From positions 496,001 through 560,000 of the forward strand of contig CAWGMT010000007.1 in NCBI GenBank assembly GCA_963823675.1: a stretch of 64,000 nucleotides of DNA. The letters are read 5' to 3'. Position 1 is the first letter of the stretch, and each line of letters begins with the position of its first letter. Shown one piece after another: positions 54,151-62,223 of this stretch. The notes below the pieces were generated by a model. It was not told the DNA's origin. It did no database searches and saw only the letters and a list, made by a program, of their open reading frames with translations. The stretch comes from CAWGMT01 sp963823675. GTDB taxonomy: Bacteria; Planctomycetota; Planctomycetia; Isosphaerales; Isosphaeraceae. A program made the translations under genes and the position numbers.

Positions 54151-56217
54151 ATGTCGGACTGGATCGCCACGGAAGGGTCACCTGTTCCCCTGGGTGCCAC
54201 CTGGGTCGAGAGCGCCCGGGCCTGGAACTTCGCCCTGTATTCCAGGCACGCGGAGAGCGTCACCCTGCTGCTTTACACCGATGCGGACCAGGTCGCTCCC
54301 GTCTTTGCTTACCCCCTCGATTACTTCCGGAACAAGACAGGAGGTATCTGGCACTGCCGGATCGCCCAAGCCGAACTGCGCGGCGCTCGCTTCTACGCCT
54401 ACTCGATCGCCGGTCCCGCCCCCCACGGCCGCTTCGAGTGGCACTGCTTCGACCCCGACAAGATCCTGCTGGATCCCTACGCACAATCAATCTTCTTCCC
54501 CCCGAGCTTCGATCGGGCAGCGGCCTCGCGCCCTGGGTCAAACGCCGGCAAGGCGCCGCTGGGCCTGCTCGCCGAGGCGTGCGATGCGTTCGACTGGGGC
54601 GAGGATCGGCGGCCCCGACACCAGTCGGACACCATCATTTACGAGCTGCACGTTCGGGGGTTCACGATCAACCCGAACTCCGGCGTGAGCCCCGAGTGCC
54701 GCGGCACTTTCGCGGGCCTGGTCGAGAAGATTCCGTATCTCAAAGACCTGGGCGTCACCGTGGTGGAACTAATGCCCATCTTTCAGTTCGACCCCCAGGA
54801 GGGCAACTACTGGGGTTACAGCCCGCTGAGCTTTTTCGCCCCTCACCACGGCTACGGCAGCCGGCCGGAAGATTGCGACCAGCACAACGAGTTCCGCGCC
54901 ATGGTCAAGGCGCTCCACGCCGCGGACATCGAGGTCATCCTCGATGTGGTCTACAACCACACGGCAGAAGGCGACCAGAGGGGGCCGATGTACAGCTTCA
55001 AGGGAATCGACAACAGCACCTATTACCTGATGTCCGGCAGGCCGGAGAGCCCTTACGAGAACTTTTCGGGAACCGGCAACACCCTGCACTGTTCCAACCG
55101 GTTTGTCCGCAAGATGATCGTGGACAGCCTGCGCTACTGGGTCAAGGAAATGCACGTCGATGGCTTTCGGTTTGACCTGGCCTCGGTCTTCGCGCGCAGC
55201 GACGACGGCTCGCTCAACCTGATCGACCCGCCGATCTTCGGCGACATCCTCTCAGGCCCCGACCTGGCCGACATCCGTCTGATCGCCGAGCCGTGGGATG
55301 CCGCGGGGGCGTACCAGTTGGGCGACAGTTTCCCGGCCGCGCGGTGGTTCCAGTGGAATGGCCGGTTCCGTGATGAGGTGCGCCGCTTCGTGCGCGGTGA
55401 TCCCGGCCTCGTGCCGGCCCTCATGCAGCGCCTCTATGGCAGCGACGACCTGTTCCCGGACGACCGGATGCACGCGTTCCATCCCTACCAGAGCATCAAC
55501 TACGTCACGGCCCACGACGGCTTCACGCTTTACGACCTCGTCTCCTACCATCAGAAACGCAACCACGCCAACGGGCAGAACAACACCGACGGCCCCCAGG
55601 AAAACTACAGTTGGAACTGCGGGTGGGAAGGGGACGACGGTGCTCCCGAGGAGGTGCTGCGACTGCGCCGGCGGCAGGCCAAGAACTTCTGCTGTTTGCT
55701 GCTCCTGTCGAACGGCACGCCAATGTTCCGCGCCGGCGACGAGTTTCTGCAAACGCAGGGCGGCAACAACAACCCGTACAACCAGGACAACGCGACCAGT
55801 TGGCTGGACTGGGACCGGCTTCGAGCTAACCAGGAAGTGTTTCGGTTCTTCCGGCAAATGATCCATTTCCGCAAGGCTCACGCTTGCCTGGGCCGGAGCC
55901 GTTACTGGCGCGACGACGTTCTCTGGTATGGCACCGGCCGAGCGGTGGAAATGGGCCCCGGCTCCCGTACTCTGGCGGTCTTCCTCCGGGGGGCTTCGCA
56001 GCAGGACGCCGATCTGTACGTGATGATCAACTCGTCCGACCAGGATGCGACCTTCCAGATCCAGGAAGGCCAGCCAGGGGAATGGCGGCAGGTTTTCGAC
56101 ACCGGAATGGCCAGCCCCGACGACTTTCAAGAGCCGGCGAATGGTCTCTTCGTCAGGGCGTCATTCTACATCGTTCGCTCGCGCAGCATCGCTGGACTGG
56201 TTCGCGGCGGAGCGTAA
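54151..56217 (+). CDS. glgX: Glycogen debranching enzyme (isoamylase type)
   Basis: ATG 54151 has GAGG at the right distance (an in-frame ATG lies at 54124). The 688-residue protein has an N-terminal CBM48-like domain (GATWVESARAWNFALYSRHA, YAYSIAGPAPHGRFEW) and a GH13_11 catalytic barrel. The motifs are VILDVVYNHTAEGDQ, MHVDGFRFDLASVFAR (nucleophile Asp), DIRLIAEPWDAAGAY (acid/base Glu) and NYVTAHDGFTLYDLVS (third acid). NPYNQDNATSWLDWDRL is typical of GlgX/TreX. It cuts alpha-1,6 branches of glycogen. The treS-maltokinase gene begins about 200 bases downstream. Confidence 0.92.
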   Translation: MSDWIATEGSPVPLGATWVESARAWNFALYSRHAESVTLLLYTDADQVAPVFAYPLDYFRNKTGGIWHCRIAQAELRGARFYAYSIAGPAPHGRFEWHCFDPDKILLDPYAQSIFFPPSFDRAAASRPGSNAGKAPLGLLAEACDAFDWGEDRRPRHQSDTIIYELHVRGFTINPNSGVSPECRGTFAGLVEKIPYLKDLGVTVVELMPIFQFDPQEGNYWGYSPLSFFAPHHGYGSRPEDCDQHNEFRAMVKALHAADIEVILDVVYNHTAEGDQRGPMYSFKGIDNSTYYLMSGRPESPYENFSGTGNTLHCSNRFVRKMIVDSLRYWVKEMHVDGFRFDLASVFARSDDGSLNLIDPPIFGDILSGPDLADIRLIAEPWDAAGAYQLGDSFPAARWFQWNGRFRDEVRRFVRGDPGLVPALMQRLYGSDDLFPDDRMHAFHPYQSINYVTAHDGFTLYDLVSYHQKRNHANGQNNTDGPQENYSWNCGWEGDDGAPEEVLRLRRRQAKNFCCLLLLSNGTPMFRAGDEFLQTQGGNNNPYNQDNATSWLDWDRLRANQEVFRFFRQMIHFRKAHACLGRSRYWRDDVLWYGTGRAVEMGPGSRTLAVFLRGASQQDADLYVMINSSDQDATFQIQEGQPGEWRQVFDTGMASPDDFQEPANGLFVRASFYIVRSRSIAGLVRGGA

Positions 56218-56415
56218 TTGCGGGAACTGATCGGCGCACGGCTCGCAGATGATTTACAATCAAAGGGCATCGGGTCGGTAACCGGAGAATCAACCCAGGA
56301 TCGAGATCCTGGATCGGAGCTCGGCAAACTCTTCGGGATGCGAATCACTGCTTAGCCGCGACAAACCGCTGACCGGTCGCACATCAGCTCGATTGAAGAT
56401 CCAGGGACTGGCACA

Positions 56416-59400
56416 ATGCCCGAGGGAAACCGCCTTTGGTACAAGGATGCAGTTATCTACGAAGTTCATGTGCGCGCGTTTTTCGATAGCGTCGGCGGAC
56501 GGGCAAGGAGACTTTCCGGGCCTCACCCAGAAGCTGGACTACCTTCAGGATCTGGGAATCACGGCGATCTGGCTCTTGCCCTTCTATCCTTCCCCGCTCA
56601 AGGACGACGGATACGACATCGCCGATTACACCAGCATCCATCCGCATTACGGGAAGCTCGAAGAGTTCCGGGCCTTCCTCGATGCCGCGCACGACCGAGG
56701 TCTCAGGGTCATCACGGAGCTGGTGTTAAATCACACGTCTGACCAGCACCCATGGTTTCAGCGCGCCGGCACGCCGCCGCGGGGAGCCCGCGAGCGCGAC
56801 TTCTACGTCTGGAGCGACTCCCCGGAGAAGTACAAGGATGCCCGGGTGATCTTCCAGGACTTCGAGCCGTCGAACTGGAGCTGGGATCCGGTCGCCAAGG
56901 CTTACTACTGGCACCGGTTCTATGCGCATCAACCGGACCTGAACTTCGACAACCGGGCGGTCTGGGACGCGATCTTCCCCGTGGTGGACTTCTGGCTCGG
57001 CTTGGGCGTCGACGGCATGCGGCTCGACGCCGTGCCCTACCTCTACGAGCGCGAGGGAACCAACTGCGAGAACCTCGCGGAGACCCACCAGTTCCTGAAG
57101 GCCCTGCGGCAACATGTCGATAGCCGCTATCCAGGACGCATGTTTCTGGCTGAGGCCAACCAGTGGCCCGAGGACGCAGTTACCTACTTCGGCGAGGGCG
57201 ACGAGTGCCACATGGCGTTCCATTTCCCGCTGATGCCCCGTCTCTTCATGAGCCTCCATCAAGAGGACCGGTTCCCGATCCAGGACATCATGGCACAGAC
57301 GCCGCAGATCCCCGAGAGTTGCCAGTGGTGCCTTTTCCTGCGCAACCACGACGAGCTCACGCTGGAGATGGTGACCGACGAGGAACGCGACTATATGTAC
57401 CGGGCCTACGCGCAGGACCGGAACGCGCGAATCAATCTCGGCATCCGCCACCGGCTTGCCCCCTTGCTGCGCAACGACCGCCGACGGATCGAATTGATGT
57501 ACGCCCTGCTCTTCTCGCTGCCGGGGACGCCCGTCATCTATTACGGCGACGAGATCGGCATGGGAGACAACATCTACCTCGGCGATCGCGACGGCGTGCG
57601 CACGCCGATGCAGTGGTCGGCCGACCGCAACGCGGGCTTCAGCCGGGCCAACCCGCAGAAACTTTACCTGCCCGTGATCATCGATCCCGAGTACCACTAC
57701 GAGACGGTCAACGTCGAGGCGCAGCACGGGAACCCTTCCTCCCTGCTCTGGTGGGTGAAACGACTGATTGCCTTGCGCAAGACATTCCGATCCTTCGGCC
57801 ACGGCTCGTTCCGGCTGTTGCGCCCGGAGAACACCAAGGTCCTGGCCTTCATCCGTGAGTACGAGGACGAGCGAGTCCTGGTCGTCGCCAACCTGTCGCG
57901 GTTCGTCCAGTACGTCCAACTGGATCTGAAGGAATTTGCCGGCTGCATCCCGGAAGAGGTACTCGGCCGCACGCGCTTTCCGTGTGTCACGGACCAACCC
58001 TACCTCTTGACGCTCGGGCCGCACGGGTTCATCTGGTTTGCTCTCCCGCTCCCGATGCCGACGAGCGAATCGCCGGCCGAAACCAGCGGTGCGGGCGGCG
58101 TGGAGCTGCCGATCCTGCGCGGCGAGAGACCGCTGGCCAAATGGTTCCAACCGGCAGCCCTCGACGAAATCGAGGCACTTGTTCCCGACTTTCTTAGCCG
58201 CAATCGACGGCTCGCGAACCGTACGCCCGTCTCGTCGTGTGAGATCGTTCACGTCGCCCCGATCCGGGTCGGAGAAATCCAGGTTTGGTTCCTCATCGTC
58301 CAGGTCGAGCCCCACGGCGGGATCACCGAAACCGTCTCGATGGGACTCGCTTTCGTGCTCGAATCGGAACTGGAACATTTGCTGGCGCCGCTGGAGACAG
58401 CAGGGTTCGCCCGGATCCTGAGCCCCGAACTTGGTGCACTCTGCGACGCTCTGACTGTTCCCGCCTGCTGTCGCGGTCTGATCCGGGGAATCCTGGCGGG
58501 CCGATCGCGGCAGGTCGAGGACGGCGAAATCGAGGCGCTCCCGCTTCCCGGCCATGCGGGAATCGATCCGGCCACGGCGGAGGAGCTGGCGCTCTCGGTG
58601 CATCGCAGCCAGCGCGAGAACACGTGCGTCATCTATGGCGAATCGTACATCTTGAAGACGTTTTCTCGAGTCGAGGACGGCGTCAATCCCGATCTCGAGA
58701 TCGGCCGCTACCTGAACCAGCAGCCAGACTGTCACGGATTTGCCCCGGTTGTCGGCTTGATCGAATACCGGCGTCGCGGGACAGAGCCGATCACGCTCGG
58801 CGTCCTGCATCGCTATGTCCCCAACCAGGGGACGGCGTGGCAGTTTACCCTCGATAACTTGAGCCAGTATTTCGAGCGGGTGGCCGCCCTTCCGCGCGAA
58901 CAGGCGCCGCCTCGCTTGCCGCCGGTCGCCCAACCCGATCTGGGAGGCGACGACTCGCAGGCATTTCCCTTGCGTGAGCTGATCGGGGGATACCTGGACA
59001 GTGCCGGCCTCCTCGGCCGCGTTACCGCCCATTTGCATGGTACGCTTGCCCGAGGGCAGACTGACCCAGCCTTCGCCCCGGAGCCGTTCGGCAAGCTATA
59101 CCAGCGTTCTCTCTACCAGTCGCTGCGCAACATGACGGGCCGCCTGTGCGCGCGGCTTTCCCAGTTGAAGAACCAGATCCCGGAAACCGCGCGACCGCTC
59201 GCGGCACGGCTACTCGCAGACCAGGAAGTGCTTCTTCGGCGATTCCGCGGCATCCTCGACATCCCGCATGCGGGGCGGAGGATCCGTTGCCACGGCGACT
59301 ACCACCTCGGTCAACTGCTCTTCACCGGCAAGGACTTCGTCGTCATCGACTTCGAGGGAGACAAAGCCCGCACGATCGGTGAGCGGCGTGTGAAGCGGTC

Positions 59401-59785
59401 CCCGCTCCAGGACATCGCCTGCATGGTTCGCTCGCTGGACTACGCGGTCCAGAGCGTCCTCGTGGGTGCGACGGATGCGCGGGGCCGCCCGCCCGGCATG
59501 ATCCGGGCGGAGGACCGGCCAGCACTCGAGCCCTGGGCTCACTGCTGGTACGAGTACGTGACCCGGGAGTTCGTTTCAGCCTACATCGAGGCCGTCCAGC
59601 CGGCCGAGCTACTCCCCCGCACACCCGAAGCGATTTACATTCTCCTTGAACTCTTCTTGCTGGAAAAGTCCCTCCTCGAAATCGACGCCGAACTGACCGA
59701 CCGTCTCGAATGGGTCGAGGTTCCCTTGCGGGGAGCGATCCGCCTGCTCGGCTACGACCCGGCCGACTTCGCGCTGCGACTTTGA
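56416..59785 (+). CDS. treS: Trehalose synthase-maltokinase fusion (TreS-Mak), one frameshift at the N-terminus
   Basis: The true start MPEGNRLWYKDAVIYEVHVR (56416) is in a different frame from the remaining 1,100 codons. Removing one base near 56486 joins FFDS to ADGQGDFPGLTQKLDYLQDL. The GH13_16 part has GMRLDAVPYLYERE (nucleophile), MFLAEANQWPED and LFLRNHDELTLEM. From about residue 580 a maltokinase follows: ELPILRGERPLAKWFQP, ICHGDYHLGQLLF-type motif (RCHGDYHLGQLLF), and VVIDFEGDKARTIGERR with the metal Asp. The fused enzyme would turn trehalose to maltose and then to maltose 1-phosphate for GlgE-type glucan synthesis. glgE itself is not in the window. Confidence 0.9.
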
Positions 59786-59812
59786 ACTCGCACGCGTATG
59801 TCCTTGAACGAG

Positions 59813-60000
59813 TTGACCTCGTTCCCACGCTCCGCGTGGGAACGCCGTCTAGGGCGCTCCGCGTCGTTATGGCCGATGTCGAGCGTCGCGATCGTTCGGA
59901 CGCAGAGCGTCCCAGACGCGTGCTCCCACGCGGAGCGTGGGAACAAGGATGTCGCAAGTCTGATCTCCTCTGTCTGCTACTGCTATTTCAACGGTATTGA
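59813..60000 (-). repeat. 188-bp dispersed repeat, copy 2 (inverted relative to copy 1)
   Basis: Read on the minus strand it begins TCAATACCGTTGAA and contains GACTTGCGACATCCTTGTTC and GACGCTCTGCGTCCGAACGA, like the copy at 19588-19775. The two palindromes lie at 59922-59944 and 59821-59843. The length is the same as copy 1. It fills the space between treS and otsB, and the last codons of otsB (SIPLK and the stop) lie inside it. Confidence 0.8.
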
Positions 60001-60855
60001 CCCCAGGCCCTGGCTCGGGCCAGACCGTGCCGTCGCGGCCAGGCGTGACGCCGCGGGCCCCGATCGGCAGGCCAGGCGCTCTACCAGCCATTCCAGGAAC
60101 ACTTGCACGGAATCTGGGTCGGGCAGCCAGTAATGGGCCTGGGTCAACGTCTCGGGCATGCCCACCTTCACGGTGATGGCGTGGGGCAGAACGGCGAAGG
60201 CATCTTCGTCGGTCTGGTCGTCACCCAGATAGAAGACCAACCGTTCCGCGCCGTCCCCGAGTTGCCGGATCGTCCAATCCAGCGCGTGGCCCTTGTTCCA
60301 GGAAACACGCGGCCGGATTTCCCAGACGCAGTGGCCGGAGGTCAGCACGAACCGGGTCGAATCGTCTCCCACGGCTTCGTGAACGATGCGGGCCAGATCA
60401 TCCCATTGCTCGGGAGCAACGCTGCGGTAATGGATACTGGTCGTCAGCCCCTTCGGTTCCACCAGAGCGCCGGGCAGGTTCGCGAGCCGCGTCCGCAAGT
60501 CTGCCGTCACGCCCTCCAGGGCCTGGACCATCGCGGCGGCCGCCGGCTCCACGAATCTGAGGCCCGGCCCCGTGATCTCGAGGCCGTGATTGCCAGCGTA
60601 GATCAAGCCGGGGAGACCGGCCTTGCAGGTCAAATCCTCGAGGCTCCGTCCGCTGACGATCATCACCGTGACTCGCTCGAAGCCGGCCAACCGGGCGAGG
60701 AGCGCGCGTGCCGGCTCGGCCAGTGTGACATCCTCCGGGCGAGGCCGAAGGGGGGTGAGCGTCCCGTCGAAATCGAGCCCCACGATGATCCAGCCCGACT
60801 CGTCGATCCGGGCCGCGATTTCCGGCCGCGCGTCCGATAGGCACGTGGTCGTCAT
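59983..60855 (-). CDS. otsB: Trehalose-6-phosphate phosphatase
   Basis: ATG 60855 overlaps the otsA stop (ATGA). The 290-residue protein is a HAD phosphatase of the OtsB family: GWIIVGLDFDGTLTPLRPRP with the nucleophile Asp, VTVMIVSGRSLEDL, IYAGNHGLEITGP, WEIRPRVSWNKGHALDW with the catalytic Lys, and LVFYLGDDQTDEDAF. It removes the phosphate of trehalose 6-phosphate. The normal end is near residue 275; the last few codons (GSIPLK) come from the adjacent 188-bp repeat. Confidence 0.92.
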   Translation of the reverse strand: MTTTCLSDARPEIAARIDESGWIIVGLDFDGTLTPLRPRPEDVTLAEPARALLARLAGFERVTVMIVSGRSLEDLTCKAGLPGLIYAGNHGLEITGPGLRFVEPAAAAMVQALEGVTADLRTRLANLPGALVEPKGLTTSIHYRSVAPEQWDDLARIVHEAVGDDSTRFVLTSGHCVWEIRPRVSWNKGHALDWTIRQLGDGAERLVFYLGDDQTDEDAFAVLPHAITVKVGMPETLTQAHYWLPDPDSVQVFLEWLVERLACRSGPAASRLAATARSGPSQGLGSIPLK

Positions 60856-61775
60856 CCCCCGTCTCCCCCGTCCGGGAAGTCGAACTTCAGCAGGCTCGAT
60901 ATGATGCGCCCGGCCCAACGGTAGACGTTGTTCCTTTCCACCTGCTCACCCACAGGGCCCTGATGCTCTTTGATGTACGTGACCGGCTCCCATCCTTCGG
61001 TGCTCCATCGCTCATTGATCGCGCTCACCTCGAGATCGACTTCTCGAGCGATCTGCTGGTACGCGGGAACGTGAGTCCGACTCGGGACGGCGACCTGGAG
61101 AAAGTTCTGGCAGTGATAGTGCACGTGGAAGCCGAGCAGGTCGTTGCCCAGCAATCCGTCCAGAAGCTCCTCTCCCCAGGGGAAGGTCCGGAAAACCTCG
61201 CGGTTGGGCCAGGGAATGTGCCAGAACTGGGCGATGATCAGCCCCGGATGTGCCGTCTTGAGCATCCGTGGCAGCAGGCAGAAGTGGAAGTCCTGGATGA
61301 AGACGAAGGCGGGCTCCCTCCCCGCTTCCTCGAGCACGGCTTCGGCGAAGAGGCGGTTGACTTCGCGATAGTACTCCCAGTCGAGCGGGGCAAAGCGCGG
61401 GCGCGTGAACGTAATTTGGCAAAGCGGCCAGAGGCCGCTGTTGGCAAGGCCGTAGTAGTACCCCTCCTCCTGCTCCGGGCTCAGCCAAACCCTGCGAAGC
61501 GTATAACGCGGGCCCTCCGGCGGCACCCGGATGCGGTCGTGTTCGTCAACCACCGCGCGATCGGCGTCGCCACTGCCATGACCCACCCAGGTCCCGTCGC
61601 AAGCGAGCATCACCGGGTGAAGTGCCGATGCCATTCCACTGGCCGGGCGGACGACCGCAATATTCGTTCCATTGTGCCTGTGGATGAACGGCTCTCGATT
61701 CGCCACGACGATGAAACGATAACCACTCATCTTCTCCTTGATTAAACGATGAAGGTCGTTTCGAGAGAAAACCAT
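60852..61775 (-). CDS. otsA: Trehalose-6-phosphate synthase with two internal in-frame deletions
   Basis: ATG 61775 has GGAGGA six bases upstream. The first 225 or so residues are normal GT20: YRFIVVANREPFIHRH, GGMASAL-like SGMASALHPVM, IIAQFWHIPWPNREVFRTFP and GNDLLGFHVHYHCQNFL. After this the protein jumps to PSRTHVPAYQQIAREVDLEV and TYIKEHQGPV, then jumps again to RNNVYRWAGRIISSLLKFDF. In complete enzymes about 85 residues lie between the first two blocks and about 90 between the next two, including parts of the UDP-glucose site. The frame is kept through both joins. The 307-residue product is probably inactive. Whether the joins are real or from assembly is not decidable here. Confidence 0.82.
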   Translation of the reverse strand: MVFSRNDLHRLIKEKMSGYRFIVVANREPFIHRHNGTNIAVVRPASGMASALHPVMLACDGTWVGHGSGDADRAVVDEHDRIRVPPEGPRYTLRRVWLSPEQEEGYYYGLANSGLWPLCQITFTRPRFAPLDWEYYREVNRLFAEAVLEEAGREPAFVFIQDFHFCLLPRMLKTAHPGLIIAQFWHIPWPNREVFRTFPWGEELLDGLLGNDLLGFHVHYHCQNFLQVAVPSRTHVPAYQQIAREVDLEVSAINERWSTEGWEPVTYIKEHQGPVGEQVERNNVYRWAGRIISSLLKFDFPDGGDGG

Positions 61776-61967
61776 CTTCGGTCCTCCAGGAGCGCTGCGG
61801 AGACCGTCCGCCAGGTAATCGTCCATTTTTGTTCTATCGACCCAACCAACTCGCCGGACAGAGAGCGGCGCTGGCGACCGGTCGCGCGGCACGGCCCCAA
61901 CGACGAAACAGGGGGGCGCTCGGGCCGCCGGCGACCGAGCGGACTGAGCCCTTCGGTTCGAACACTG

Positions 61968-61997
61968 TTGCCATTCGAACCTCATTTCTGCTATACT
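61968..61997 (+). promoter_or_regulatory. Sigma-70-type promoter
   Basis: TTGCCA (61968-61973) and TATACT (61992-61997) are separated by 18 bases and each differs from the consensus (TTGACA, TATAAT) by one base. It is the best promoter match noticed in the window. Transcription would begin near 62003-62006. Confidence 0.6.
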
Positions 61998-62003
61998 ACA
62001 GTT

Positions 62004-62091
62004 GTGGGCTTGCTCCTGATGGGCAGGTTCTTGTGAGGGGTCACGGTGGCCGTGTCAAGCACGCAGGTGCAGGACACGGCCTTTTTCTTTT
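62004..62091 (+). ncRNA. Candidate small RNA or leader RNA (unclassified)
   Basis: A strong promoter upstream and a terminator hairpin with a U tract at the end enclose about 88 bases. No ORF with a ribosome site lies inside. The sequence lacks the conserved core of SRP RNA and is not tRNA-like. It may be an independent sRNA, or a terminated leader of the DUF3141 gene that starts about 130 bases later. No known RNA family was recognised. Confidence 0.4.
62048..62091 (+). terminator. Rho-independent terminator
   Basis: GGCCGTGTC (62048-62056) pairs perfectly with GACACGGCC (62073-62081) around a 16-base loop. TTTTTCTTTT follows directly. This is a classical intrinsic terminator on the plus strand. 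Confidence 0.75.
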
Positions 62092-62108
62092 CCAAGGCGC
62101 TGCGCAAC

Positions 62109-62159
62109 AATAAGCGTCGCCTTTCGCGGAGCGAAAGACGACTCTTCCGGTCGCTTATT
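62109..62159. repeat. Palindromic dispersed repeat
   Basis: AATAAGCG (62109-62116) and CGCTTATT (62152-62159) are perfect arms. Inside lies the palindrome CTTTCGCGGAGCGAAAG (62121-62137), whose 15-base core also occurs inverted at 18566-18580. It is a REP-like unit between the terminator and the DUF3141 gene. Confidence 0.6.
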
Positions 62160-62223
62160 TCTGCCCAGCTCCTCACCCAGCAGCCGGCGAGGAAACGCTC
62201 ATCGACCGGCGAGGGCTATCGAC

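Larger units (their letters stand above)
61776..62223. other. Divergent region between otsA and the DUF3141 gene
   Basis: The region contains the promoter, ORF-less transcription unit, terminator and palindromic repeat listed separately. The part 61780-61960 has no other structure seen. Confidence 0.5.

Noticed and set aside
56726..59038. 770-codon open frame on the minus strand opposite treS
   Set aside because: It is the complement of a strongly supported TreS-maltokinase frame, has no family motif, and long antisense frames are common at this GC content.
62004..62091. SRP (4.5S) RNA or tRNA at the promoter-terminator unit
   Set aside because: The conserved SRP core (GGAAGGAAGCAGC-type) is missing and no cloverleaf or TTC-arm is visible.
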